DNA of 64,000 nucleotides from positions 142,468 through 206,467 of the forward strand of contig NZ_JALPRJ010000003.1 of NCBI RefSeq assembly GCF_030464885.1, in the 5' to 3' direction. The notes under the pieces were generated by a model. It did no database searches, was not told the DNA's origin, and was given only the letters and a program-made list of their open reading frames with translations. The DNA comes from Caballeronia sp. SEWSISQ10-4 2 (GTDB lineage: Bacteria; Pseudomonadota; Gammaproteobacteria; Burkholderiales; Burkholderiaceae). Made by a program: the position numbers and the translations under genes. Numbering within the stretch: position 1 is the first letter of the stretch; every line of letters begins with the position of its first letter. Positions 55,366 through 63,850 of this stretch are shown piece after piece.

Positions 55366-55540
55366 TATTGACCTCCCATCTCAAGCGCCGAATTCGATTG
55401 ACGTTGCAGCAGCATGAATCGATAATACTACTCAGTATCACTTTTATCAAGACCGATCGGTTTTTTCACCGATGAAAGCGACGAAAGCGGGACGGCCGTT
55501 GGCTTTCACCAGCGAGATCAAATCATTAGGGAGTTGTCGG
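55256..55540. repeat. 285-bp imperfect direct repeat, left copy
   Basis: It covers the first 110 bases of the FadJ-like gene, its leader, operator site 3 and about 100 bases beyond. It aligns to 57483-57768 (shared GCGATCAAACCCG, AATGCGTTGACCGGTGCA, TATCAATGGTGAC, CATTTTCCCG, AACAGACACT, CTCAAGCGC, then the operator, GATMAAAGCGAC and GGAGTTG). The copies bracket the MFS transporter gene. Confidence 0.8.
55423..55440. promoter_or_regulatory. Palindromic operator, site 3
   Basis: TAATACTACTCAGTATCA, two differences from site 1. Upstream of the FadJ-like/thiolase operon. Part of the duplicated segment, so equivalent to site 4. Confidence 0.75.
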
Positions 55541-55783
55541 TTAATGCTGCCGAAAGCTGGCGACGCTGTTGTCGTGACAAACGATGATCAAAAATCTGCA
55601 CGGCAAATGACGCTCCGTGACGGAAATCTCGATTAGAGCGAGTTCGTCCCGCTCGCCTTTTCGTCAGCCACGGCGGCATATACGTCTGTGGTCACAGACA
55701 AAAAGTCGTCAATCCCCGCGCTGAAGAGGTCATAGTTCGCCCCGGCCATGCGTAACGGACCGCACCTGGATGGCCGGCCCAGG
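55541..55783. other. Intergenic downstream of transporter
   Basis: A 38-codon minus-strand frame (55636-55750, MAGANYDLFSAGIDDFLSVTT) could be a tiny gene or a scrap of a larger one; not recognised. Nothing else. Confidence 0.25.
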
Positions 55784-57085
55784 CTAGTTTGACGCGCCGG
55801 CTTGCGCTGATGTCTGCGGCGTCTCCTCGATCGGTTGGACGCCTGCCTCGAGGTTGACCGCCAGCGGCCCCTCTCGCAGTGCAAGCACCGCAATTCCACC
55901 CAGCAATGGCCCTGCGGCGAGCGTTACGAACGCAAGATGGAAGGAGCCCGTGGACTGGAACACCATGCCGACGGCCAGAGGCATTAGGACGCCGCCGAGT
56001 TGCTGTGCCGCATTGCTCAATCCGATAGCGCCACCGGCGAGCTCGATCCCCACAATTTCAGTGATGATGGTGGCCACGAGCGCTCCCCACCCGAACGCTG
56101 CAATGCCGAGGATCGCAGCGACCATCTGCATCGGCACCAATGCCGTCAGTCTGCCGAATACGAGCAGACTGGCAGCGATCGTGAGGATGACCGCCGACGT
56201 AATCCATTTTCTGGGACGGCCCAGCCAATCCGATAAGATCCCGATCAACGGTGATCCGACCACCGACGCTATGCCGAACACCGTGCCCACGAGCCCGGAC
56301 TGGACCGGAGAAAAGCCGAGTCCCTTCTGCATCAGTGCGTTCGTCCAGAACATGAACCCGAGGCCTCCCCAGCAAGCGCCAAATCCAGCTAACGTAGTCA
56401 ACCAGTAGTTCTTGTCCCGCAACAATAGGACGAACGAACGTACGGGGATGCGATTGCCGCGAAAAGCCCCAGCGCTTTCAGGAGAATTGCGAAGAAACAC
56501 GAAGCACGCCAATGAGGATGCTGCGGTCGTAACGCCGAGCACCTTGTATATCGCTACCCACGACGTGTGAAGCAACTCGACGGGGATTCCCGTGTTGGTT
56601 GCAATGACAGCAACGGAAATCGACGTGAAGACGATGCCGACGGCACGAGCACGCTGGCGCACGGCGAACCAGCTGGCGATCAGTTTGACCACGGCAGCGT
56701 AATCGACGCCTGCCGCCAGCCCCATCAGACATTGAATGACGACGCCTGCCGCTACGGACGTGGTCATGCTGAAACAATAGGTCAGGATCCCCAAGGCCAG
56801 TAGCGCACACGGCAGAGTAATCCGCGGTCCGACCCGGTCGGTGATGATGCCAGTAGCTGCGTTGGCTGCGACGTATCCGACGTAAAACGCGGTCACAAAT
56901 CCCCCAAGCGCCGCGACCGGAAGGTGCAGGGACGTACTCGCGGACGCGGCGACGTTTGCCCATGCGAGGCGATCGACAAACGTCATGAACATCGCCAACC
57001 ACGCTATCCCGAGCACAACCCATCGATAGCGTGGGGCAACCTGTGCGCCTGCACGCGCTGCTGACTGCTCGGACGGATTCGGCAT
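55784..57085 (-). CDS. MFS transporter (ACS-like anion:cation symporter type)
   Basis: 433-aa membrane protein with 12 hydrophobic segments. VDRLAWANVAASAST in TM1, GIITDRVGPRITLPCALLALG in the first loop, FRGNRIPVRSFVLLLRDKNYW in the central loop, and LSDWLGRPRKW at TM8-9. Probably imports the organic acid degraded by the cluster. The gene and its flanks are bracketed by the 285-bp repeats (55256-55540, 57483-57768), so it appears to have been inserted between the FadJ-like operon and the acyl-CoA dehydrogenase operon. No operator copy directly precedes its start. Confidence 0.86.
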   Translation of the reverse strand: MPNPSEQSAARAGAQVAPRYRWVVLGIAWLAMFMTFVDRLAWANVAASASTSLHLPVAALGGFVTAFYVGYVAANAATGIITDRVGPRITLPCALLALGILTYCFSMTTSVAAGVVIQCLMGLAAGVDYAAVVKLIASWFAVRQRARAVGIVFTSISVAVIATNTGIPVELLHTSWVAIYKVLGVTTAASSLACFVFLRNSPESAGAFRGNRIPVRSFVLLLRDKNYWLTTLAGFGACWGGLGFMFWTNALMQKGLGFSPVQSGLVGTVFGIASVVGSPLIGILSDWLGRPRKWITSAVILTIAASLLVFGRLTALVPMQMVAAILGIAAFGWGALVATIITEIVGIELAGGAIGLSNAAQQLGGVLMPLAVGMVFQSTGSFHLAFVTLAAGPLLGGIAVLALREGPLAVNLEAGVQPIEETPQTSAQAGASN

Positions 57086-57482
57086 TTCGTCTTCTCCTCG
57101 TTGCTGCGTTTATAAGGACATGGGCCCATATGAGCCATGATCGGTCATCGCTTGGGTTCGCATCACGAAGGCATCAATGCTCGCTGTGCCGTGATCTGCT
57201 CGCTCAGCAGTTGTCCGGAGTTCACTGCCAATAGAGCAGGTCCGGAACTTTGAGCAATAAATTCGCTGCTGCCGCGGGCATCGTCCATCGCTTCTGATTC
57301 GCAGGTGTCGCGTCACGTGCGCCTGGGCTGATAACGGCTGCCGACGATGCAGGCAAGGTTGGAATTGTCCCCTTCATATGTTTTTTTAATGTGTTGTTCG
57401 AGCATGCGAGAGTGGCGGCGCTTAGCTGCGCCAGAGGCATTGAACGGGCGCGACAGCAGCGAATGCTGCCCGCCACGCTTCC
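57086..57482. other. Intergenic upstream of transporter
   Basis: About 400 bases, no gene found. It must contain the transporter promoter, but I see no palindrome matching the operators. Confidence 0.35.
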
Positions 57483-57768
57483 GTCAAACGTGCGATCAAA
57501 CCCGTCCGGACGGTGACGCTCAATGCGTTGACCGGTGCACTATCAATGGTGACGATCGCTACATTTTCCCGCCGTTCCAGCTCAATAACAGACACTCTTT
57601 CCCCTCCCGTCTCAAGCGCTTAATTGAGTTGACGGTGCAGCAGTATAAACCTATGATACTACCAAGTATCATCTTGTCAAGACTGGTTAGGATTGTCGTC
57701 GATAAAAGCGACAAAGACGGGACCGGCCGATCGGTTTTCACGAACGAAATCAAAGGTCTTACGGAGTT
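57483..57768. repeat. 285-bp imperfect direct repeat, right copy, with dead FadJ-like start
   Basis: On the minus strand the first 110 bases read M-S-V-I-E-L-E-R-R-E-N-V-A-I-V-T-I-D, the diverged start of a FadJ-like gene (57483-57598), then no continuation. It includes operator site 4 and ends at the start of the acyl-CoA dehydrogenase gene. It looks like the original divergent promoter of the two operons. Confidence 0.8.
57654..57671. promoter_or_regulatory. Palindromic operator, site 4
   Basis: TGATACTACCAAGTATCA, one arm base different from site 1. It lies 104 bases before the acyl-CoA dehydrogenase start at 57775. Confidence 0.78.
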
Positions 57769-57774
57769 GCCTGT

Positions 57775-58989
57775 ATGAGAGATAAGCCGATGAACACGTC
57801 AGCGTTGGACGAATTCAGAAGTCATGCACGCATATGGCTAGAAGAGAACTGCCCTCCTGAAATGCGAGTCGTGTCTCCGGACGAAAGCGACATTTGCTGG
57901 GGCGGCCGAAACTGGACGTTCAAATCTCCCGCCCAAAAGCTTTGGCTTGAGCGGATGGTGGCCAAGCGATGGACCGTGCCGACTTGGCCGCATGAATATG
58001 GCGGCGGCGGCTTGTCCCGCGCCGAGGCGTTGGTGCTTAAGGAGGAGATGCAACGAATCGGTGCCCTCTCACCGCTCGACAGCTTCGGCATCTCAATGCT
58101 TGGTCCAGCGCTGTTGGAGTTCGGCACGGAAGACCAGAAGCGCGAGCACCTGCCAAAGATTGCTCGTGGAGAAATCCGATGGTGCCAGGGTTATTCAGAG
58201 CCGAACGCCGGGTCGGATCTGGCTTCCCTCCAAACTCGCGCTGTCGATGAAGGCGATCGATTCGTAGTCAACGGGCAAAAAGTCTGGACCTCGTACGCCG
58301 ATCAGGCCGATTGGATCTTCTGCCTCGTTAGGACGAATCAACTGGCGCCGAAGCATCGGGGAATTAGCTTCCTGTTGTTCGACATGACGACGCCCGGTAT
58401 AACCACACGGCCAATCCGGCTGATCTCCGGTAAGTCGCCGTTCTGCGAAACCTTTTTCGACGATGTCTCAGTGCCGAAGCATCAACTGCTGGGCGAACTG
58501 AACGAAGGCTGGGGTATCGCCAAATATCTACTGACCCATGAGCGTCAGATGATCGGCAGTGGCGGTACGGCAAAAGGTCCCCTCGCCCGCATCACGCTGG
58601 GCGACCTGGCTCGAGAAAACATTGGTGTCGACGCAAACGGCCGGCTTTTAAACGCGGCACTCCGGGCGGATATTGCCCGTGCCGAGATCGACCGGACCTG
58701 TTTCGAGCTGACCATAGCCCGGATCAAGGACGAAGTTTCGATGGGCATCGAGATCGGCGCACGTTCGGCCATTCTCAAATACTTCGGGACGGAAGAGAAG
58801 AAGCGTCGCTATGAGTTGATGATGTCCGTTGCTGGTTTCGACGGCCTAGAATTAGATGTCGAACAATCGGAGAGAAACCTGTTCGCTCAAGAGTGGTTGC
58901 GTTCGAAAGCGACCTCGATCGAAGGCGGCACTTCAGAAATCATGCTGAATATCATCGCCAAAAATATCCTCGAAATGGCCGGAGAGTGA
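57775..58989 (+). CDS. Acyl-CoA dehydrogenase, first subunit of a pair
   Basis: 404-aa FAD enzyme catalysing alpha,beta-desaturation of an acyl-CoA. N-terminal helices, then QGYSEPNAGSDLASLQTRA (FAD/substrate contacts) and KVWTSYADQADWIFCLVRT in the beta domain, and C-terminal IEGGTSEIMLNIIAKNIL with the Glu-Gly-Gly-Thr motif. ATG 57775 has CGGAG upstream; ATG 57790 is an alternative with GAGAGAT. It is followed after one base by a second, smaller acyl-CoA dehydrogenase. Such pairs form alpha2beta2 heterotetramers in PimC/PimD and in sterol side-chain degradation, which suggests a bulky or dicarboxylic substrate. Confidence 0.88.
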   Translation: MRDKPMNTSALDEFRSHARIWLEENCPPEMRVVSPDESDICWGGRNWTFKSPAQKLWLERMVAKRWTVPTWPHEYGGGGLSRAEALVLKEEMQRIGALSPLDSFGISMLGPALLEFGTEDQKREHLPKIARGEIRWCQGYSEPNAGSDLASLQTRAVDEGDRFVVNGQKVWTSYADQADWIFCLVRTNQLAPKHRGISFLLFDMTTPGITTRPIRLISGKSPFCETFFDDVSVPKHQLLGELNEGWGIAKYLLTHERQMIGSGGTAKGPLARITLGDLARENIGVDANGRLLNAALRADIARAEIDRTCFELTIARIKDEVSMGIEIGARSAILKYFGTEEKKRRYELMMSVAGFDGLELDVEQSERNLFAQEWLRSKATSIEGGTSEIMLNIIAKNILEMAGE

Positions 58990-58990
58990 A

Positions 58991-60121
58991 TTGCTAGTCC
59001 TAACTGAAGATCAGAACTTGCTTAAATCTGCTGCTGCGGCCTTCCTAGGGGTAGAGGCCCCAGTCGCAGCGCTCCGACGCTTGCGCGATGCCTCGACCGG
59101 TCTCGACTACGACAAGTCGCTTTGGTGCAAAATAGCAGATCAAGGATGGCAGGGTATCCTCATCGACGAAATCCATGACGGGAGCAACTTTGGCTTAGTC
59201 GGCGCAGCGGTTGTCTGCGAGGAAATGGGACGGTGCCTTACAGCGGCGCCTCTAGTCGCTGCACTGATGGCCAGCGTGGCAATGCGCCAAGCAGTCCCCA
59301 CCCTTGCCAAGCTATGGCTACCGCGTATTGCTACTGGCAAAGCCATTTTGGTATGCGCGGTCGATGAAGGCCGCAAACATGCCCCGGACCACATCACGCT
59401 GTCGACTACCCGCACGACGACGGGGTGGGTTCTAAACGGTATAAAATCCGCCATCCCTGATGGCGATAGCGCAGATGGATTCATCGTCGCTGCTCGCAGC
59501 AGCAACTCCGACAATCCAAGCGATGGAATCTCGCTCTTCCTGGTCGAGGCGCAGGCGGCTGGCGTCATCACGCGTCGCGTCACGACAGCGGATTCACGAA
59601 GCCTTACGGCTCTGCAGTTCGAGGGCGTCGAGGTCACACGAGAGCAGCTCATCGGCCCGCTGAATCGAGGCTTCCCGGCGTTGGATGCTGTGCTGGATGT
59701 TGGCCGCTTGGCGATCGCCGCCGAACTTAGCGGCATCGCCCAGGAGGTCTTCGCCCGAACGCTCGACTATCTGAAACAACGCAAGCAGTTCGGCCGCCCT
59801 CTAAGCTCGAATCAGGCGTTACAGCACCGGATGAGCCATCTCTACTCCGAGATCGAAGTCTTGAAATCCGTAGTTCTGGCGGCCGCACAGGCGGGCGAGG
59901 TCAATCTCCATGGCGCCAAGCTACTGATCAGCGCCGCGAAGGCCAAGGCCGTGTACGTTAGTCGCCTCGCGGTCTCCGAAGCCGTCCAGCTCCACGGCGG
60001 CATCGGCATGACCGACGAACTGGACATTGGCCTGTTCATGAAACGCGCGCGTGTGGCCGCGGAGCTCTGGGGCGACGAGTATTTTCATCTGAACAGATTT
60101 GCCGATATGGAGGGATTTTGA
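58991..60121 (+). CDS. Acyl-CoA dehydrogenase, second subunit of a pair
   Basis: 376-aa ACAD-fold protein, more diverged: LVLTEDQNLLKSAAAAFLG start, a shortened middle domain lacking the S-E-P-x-A-G-S-D motif (reads AVDEGRKHAPDHITLS), GIAQEVFARTLDYLKQRKQFGRPLSSNQALQHRMSHLYSE as the flavin-binding helix region, and VQLHGGIGMTDELDIG in the place of the catalytic-Glu segment. TTG 58991 with GGAGAGTGAA is the start, one base after the previous stop. Probably the partner that completes the FAD site in a heterotetramer and may not be active alone. Confidence 0.87.
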   Translation: MLVLTEDQNLLKSAAAAFLGVEAPVAALRRLRDASTGLDYDKSLWCKIADQGWQGILIDEIHDGSNFGLVGAAVVCEEMGRCLTAAPLVAALMASVAMRQAVPTLAKLWLPRIATGKAILVCAVDEGRKHAPDHITLSTTRTTTGWVLNGIKSAIPDGDSADGFIVAARSSNSDNPSDGISLFLVEAQAAGVITRRVTTADSRSLTALQFEGVEVTREQLIGPLNRGFPALDAVLDVGRLAIAAELSGIAQEVFARTLDYLKQRKQFGRPLSSNQALQHRMSHLYSEIEVLKSVVLAAAQAGEVNLHGAKLLISAAKAKAVYVSRLAVSEAVQLHGGIGMTDELDIGLFMKRARVAAELWGDEYFHLNRFADMEGF

Positions 60122-60124
60122 ACA

Positions 60125-60943
60125 ATGAACTATTTCGAAAAGCTGTTCTCGCTCGCGGGTAAGACAGCGCTTGTGACAGGAGGCTCTAGCGGCATCGGTC
60201 GAATGATCGTCGAGGGTCTTGTGATGGCCGGCGCCCACGTCCTGATCGTTTCACGCAAACGCGAAGCCTGCGAACAAACTGCCGATGAGATCAATGCGAT
60301 CGGGGCTCCCGGACATGCTCGGAGCTTTCCAGCGGACATCTCGACTCAGGACGGCGTCGCATCTCTGGTTGCCGCGACCAAGTCGGAATTTGAAGCGTTG
60401 GATATTCTGGTCAACAATGCCGGAAGGACCTGGGGTGCATCGTTCGATTCCTTTCCCTACGATGCATGGGACCGCGTGCTCTCGGTGAATCTAACCGCGA
60501 TGTTCACGCTAATACAAGGCTTGTTGCCCCTTCTGAAAGCCGGAGCCAGAGCTGAGGATCCATCTCGAGTAATCAATCTAGGATCGATTGTGGGAAGTCA
60601 GCCCTTGGGCAACAACGCCTATTCATACGCTGCATCAAAGGCAGGTGTGCACCACATCACTCGAATTCTGGCGAATGAACTCGCCGCAAGCCACGTGACT
60701 GTCAACGCGTTAGCGCCTGGACCCTTCGAAAGCAGGATGATGGCTTTCGCAACGTCGGACGCCGCACGACGAGCACGCCTAATAGCAAGTGTCCCCCTTG
60801 GACGTCTTGGAATTCCTAGCGACATCGCTGCCGCGTTGCTCTATCTGTGCGGGGCCGGTGGTTCGTATGTCTCCGGCGCCGTATTACCCATCGACGGCGG
60901 TAAGCACGTTTCCATTCCTACAGGTGCGTCGGACGACGAGTAG
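60125..60943 (+). CDS. Short-chain dehydrogenase/reductase (SDR)
   Basis: 272-aa classical SDR: TGGSSGIGRMIVEGL near residue 19, VSRKREACEQTADEI favouring NADP, NNAGRTWGA, Ser in NLGSIVGSQPLG, YAASK active site, VNALAPGPFESRMM. ATG 60125 three bases after the acyl-CoA dehydrogenase stop, so it is the third gene of that tight operon. It resembles the RhlG-type beta-ketoacyl reductases with an N-terminal F-S-L-A-G-K lead. Likely a reductase or dehydrogenase on a hydroxy/keto group of the substrate. Confidence 0.87.
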   Translation: MNYFEKLFSLAGKTALVTGGSSGIGRMIVEGLVMAGAHVLIVSRKREACEQTADEINAIGAPGHARSFPADISTQDGVASLVAATKSEFEALDILVNNAGRTWGASFDSFPYDAWDRVLSVNLTAMFTLIQGLLPLLKAGARAEDPSRVINLGSIVGSQPLGNNAYSYAASKAGVHHITRILANELAASHVTVNALAPGPFESRMMAFATSDAARRARLIASVPLGRLGIPSDIAAALLYLCGAGGSYVSGAVLPIDGGKHVSIPTGASDDE

Positions 60944-61075
60944 CAACGCACTTTGGTCCTGCGGCTTCTCCGAACCCCGTCACATGCTCACTTGTCAAAT
61001 CCCCCGGCTTGCGCGACCGCAACGCAGGCCCAAAAGTACTTCAGAGTGTTGCATGCGCCTAGGGTTGCAGTTGAA

Positions 61076-61714
61076 CTAAGCGCCGTCGATAACGAGGCCA
61101 TTGAGGATAACATCAACGACCTGTTCAACGAGATGGTCCTGCTGTGCTCGCGATTGCTTGGGGCGTGGCCGATACCAGACCGAAAAACCATTGAGCCCAC
61201 CTAGAATAGTGCGCGCCGCTAGAGAGGGATCCCCAGACCTCATCACTCCCTCCTTCATACCATCGGCAATGACGTCGTGGAAGAAGGCCTCGTAGTCATC
61301 ACGTAGTGCGATGAGACTCCGGAGATCCTTGTTCTGGTCGGGCGTGAGAGCGCTCGTGATATGGGATTCAACGCCCTGCTTGGAAACGTGGTGGTTCGCC
61401 AAGTTATCGATGATGCCGTGGACATGAGCCCGGCACATGTTTCGCAGGCGTACCGAGGCCGATTCGTTCGTACTGGCGATTGGACGTACACGCTCAATCG
61501 TGCGGACGATCGTGCGACGGTAAACCTCGAAGAACAGCTCGGTTTTCGAACGAAAATGATAGTAGATGAGCCCTTTGGTCGACCCATAGAAATCGGCGAT
61601 CTGATCGATGCTCGTCGCATAATAGCCACGCAGCATAAAGCATTGAGCCGCTGCGTCGAGGATCTCAGCCCTCTTGTCTTCGCCTCGGTCCAGGCGTCCT
61701 GTACTGACACTCAT
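61076..61714 (-). CDS. TetR-family regulator, candidate controller of the 44-63 kb regulon
   Basis: 212-aa TetR protein of the FadR/KstR2-like kind: KRAEILDAAAQCFMLRGYYATSIDQIADFYGSTKGLIYYHFRSKTELF gives a full helix-turn-helix at residues about 30-55; the TetR_C-type helices end QQDHLVEQVVDVILNG. Family members with this N-terminus often bind acyl-CoA ligands. It converges with the acyl-CoA dehydrogenase operon. It is the only regulator inside the operator-bearing cluster, so I infer that it binds the TGATACTAC palindromes. No operator copy lies directly before its own start; the nearest is at 62522, beyond the IS3 relic. Confidence 0.87.
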   Translation of the reverse strand: MSVSTGRLDRGEDKRAEILDAAAQCFMLRGYYATSIDQIADFYGSTKGLIYYHFRSKTELFFEVYRRTIVRTIERVRPIASTNESASVRLRNMCRAHVHGIIDNLANHHVSKQGVESHITSALTPDQNKDLRSLIALRDDYEAFFHDVIADGMKEGVMRSGDPSLAARTILGGLNGFSVWYRPRPKQSRAQQDHLVEQVVDVILNGLVIDGA

Positions 61715-61837
61715 TGCATCCAGTCCTTGCTCAATCGGTTTACCGGCTGCCCCCGACGGTCGGCCCGATGTCCCAGCCGGAAGCGATCGTGCCCTCTTCC
61801 ATCTGAACCGAACCGGGATTTCCGGAGGTTATTGAAG

Positions 61838-62400
61838 TGAGCCGCACCCCATGGTGGGCCCAGCGAGTTGCTCATAGAAGGCGGCTTCGGCCTCGGCGAA
61901 TTGCGAATTGCGAATTGCGTATAGCGGCTCGAGCAGTCGGTGGTGATTGAACCGTTTACCCCACCCGAGCTTGGCCATCTGCACAACCCTGCAGGTTGTG
62001 CCACGGCCCACGCCAGTGAATCATCCCCGCCTTCTATACATGCTGCTAATCGTTTCGGCCAACGGAGTATCGTACGAAGCGCCCACACTGCCAATCGACG
62101 GTTCGACGCCGATTTCGACGCGAGCCCGTTGAGCGAATCGACATCTACTGCACGCTCCTGTCCCAAAGATCGACAAGCCATCCTGCTGAACGGGCCGACG
62201 TTCGTACAAAGCCTGCACGAACGCGTCCACGGCAAAGTCGCAACATGTCGAAGCCGATGCCCGTCAGTTCATGCGCCTCCATCCCACTGCGTTTCGCACA
62301 CAACGGGAGAAACAGATGCTCGGCCAGCGGTAGACCACCCGTCATGGCTGGTATGAATCGAAAAGGCCGAGAAACGGCTCACAGCGAAATCGAGCCGATG
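61838..62400 (-). pseudogene. IS3-family OrfB transposase, decayed
   Basis: In changing minus-strand frames: CDFAVDAFVQALYERRPVQ, then VEIGVEPSIGSVGASYDTPLAETI and RFNHHRLLEPL with EAEAAFYEQLAGP at the end. These are the C-terminal half of an IS3-type integrase core. Numerous frameshifts and a 7-base triplication near the end (61896-61916). OrfA and the N-terminal half are gone. Confidence 0.8.
61896..61916. repeat. GCGAATT x3 tandem repeat
   Basis: Three head-to-tail copies of GCGAATT, inside the IS3 transposase relic between the L-L-E-P and A-E-A-E motifs. Replication slippage in non-selected sequence. Confidence 0.85.
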
Positions 62401-62521
62401 AGTCGACGAAATTCAGCGATTCTCCAAAATTGCCACGCTCGCCATGAATCCGGTCTCTTTGCTCACAATCGCGCTCGCCCCAGTCAATGAGAACCGGGCG
62501 ATTGACGTTTCGTTCCATTTA

Positions 62522-62539
62522 AAATACTACCAAGTAGTA
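62522..62539. promoter_or_regulatory. Palindromic operator, site 5 (variant, orphan)
   Basis: AAATACTACCAAGTAGTA: left half as in the other sites, right half changed so that the symmetry is TACTAC-CAA-GTAGTA. It is not next to an intact gene start: the IS3 relic lies to the left and the DUF1330 gene is 450 bases to the right. It may be the original promoter of the TetR gene before the IS3 insertion. Confidence 0.5.
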
Positions 62540-62935
62540 GTGTAAACGTTTTGTCCGACTTCGGCAATCGGAAAGGCATCGGCCTAACGCATTCGAGTTT
62601 GCAATTGTTTTTATTTTCGTTGCGACCGTCTCAAACAGCCTGCCCGCCGCTTCAGTACAGACGACATCCGCTAAATCGAGATATCGAATGCCGAAGGATT
62701 GTCAATTGGGGCTCACCGTCAGCGGGTCGGCAGAGCCACCGTTATCCTCGAAAAATGGGCCACGGGCGATGATCTGGCGGCGCGCACTTGAGGGCGCCTC
62801 GCATCAAAGTCTATCAAAAGCGAATTGCGGTTCCGGTGGAGAGTCGCAAGATCCACTACTTCCTAGCCGCCTCGTCAGCTTCCGTAGCGAGCGGAGCTTC
62901 ACCCACTCATGCTGCGCGCTTCCAGAGAAAATGTA
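62540..62935. other. Intergenic, no gene recognised
   Basis: About 395 bases. A 91-codon plus-strand frame (62688-62963) runs across operator site 6 and has no motif; I treat it as random. Confidence 0.35.
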
Positions 62936-62953
62936 TGATACTACTAGGTATCA
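62936..62953. promoter_or_regulatory. Palindromic operator, site 6
   Basis: TGATACTACTAGGTATCA, extended to ATGATAC...GTATCAT. It lies 33 bases before the DUF1330 gene start at 62987, matching the close spacing of site 1 to its gene. Confidence 0.75.
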
Positions 62954-62986
62954 TTTAAGTTAACCAGACACGAACAGGAGTCGCAG

Positions 62987-63289
62987 ATGCCAGCCTATAT
63001 CATCGCCGACGTGGTCATAGAGAACGAGGGCATGATGGTGTCGTATCGGCCCATCGCAGCCAACGCGCTTGTCGCGCACAAAGGCCGGATCTTGGCCCTG
63101 GGTGAACCGGAGACGTTGGAAGGGGAATGGCGCCGCAAGCGGATGGTGCTCGTGGAGTTTCCAGATATCGAGGCCGCGCGCGCTTGGTACTCGTCACCGG
63201 AATATGCCCCGGCGCTCAAAATTCGCCAGGAGGCGGCGAGCGCGAGGGTTCTGTTGCTCGACGGCCGGAAGGGATCCTACCCAGAGTAG
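62987..63289 (+). CDS. DUF1330-family protein
   Basis: 100-aa dimeric alpha+beta-barrel protein: MPAYIIADVVIENEGMMVSYR, GRILALGEPETLEGEW, VLVEFPDIEAARAWYSSPEYAPALKIRQEAASARVLLLDG. This is the complete DUF1330 signature. Biochemical role unknown; such proteins often sit in CoA or aromatic catabolic clusters. RBS CAGGAG before ATG 62987 and operator site 6 just upstream put it in the regulon as a single-gene unit. Confidence 0.88.
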   Translation: MPAYIIADVVIENEGMMVSYRPIAANALVAHKGRILALGEPETLEGEWRRKRMVLVEFPDIEAARAWYSSPEYAPALKIRQEAASARVLLLDGRKGSYPE

Positions 63290-63479
63290 TCGCGTGAGGC
63301 GGGTGTCCAGGGGCAAGTCTGGAATGTGTTCGCGATGAAAATCGCGGGTCCTCGACGATTACTTCGATCTCGCTCTCAAGATTGCTGGCTGGCCGTTCTT
63401 GGAGCGAACAACCGTGATCACCGCCCGTACACAGCAGCACCGGGCGGTTTGAAGCCTGCTCCCATCTTCTGTACAGCAC

Positions 63480-63850
63480 GACAAGCTTTCGCTGGTGTTC
63501 GTGACATACGTCGCGACTCGCCACTCCACAATGGCGTCAGTCCTGCTGCCTTGAAACGGATGCGACAGAAGACAGCACGGGACTCATGGCTACTTCGCCA
63601 AACGCCCAGGCTACTGGTCGAAGTAGCCGAGCAATGCAATCTCACAATACGTGGCTGGTGGAACTACCGCGGCTCCTTCTATTGGACAGCCTTGCATAGG
63701 CTCTGTCGGTATCTAGACCGAGAGCTTGTTCATTGGACTCGTTGCAAAACTCTGCGACTGGACAAAATCACCTTCCGCGGCTATCTCCGATATTTGCACC
63801 AAAGCCGGATTTCGCTGCTTGTGAAGTACTCGGCGTTGTGCGACAGGCCG
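63480..63850 (+). pseudogene. Group II intron maturase, C-terminal remnant
   Basis: SPAALKRMRQKTARDSWL, EVAEQCNLTIRGWWNYRGSFYWTALHRLCRYLDRELVHWTRCKTLRL: the maturase (X) domain at the end of group II intron reverse transcriptases, with the conserved I-R-G-W-x-N-Y-x-G-x-F-Y. The RT domain is missing and the surrounding frame (63326-63976) is a mixture. No domain V/VI structure was identified downstream. Confidence 0.68.

Noticed and set aside
61711..62235. 174-codon minus-strand frame next to the TetR gene
   Set aside because: It mixes out-of-frame pieces of the IS3 relic; the real transposase motifs are in other frames.
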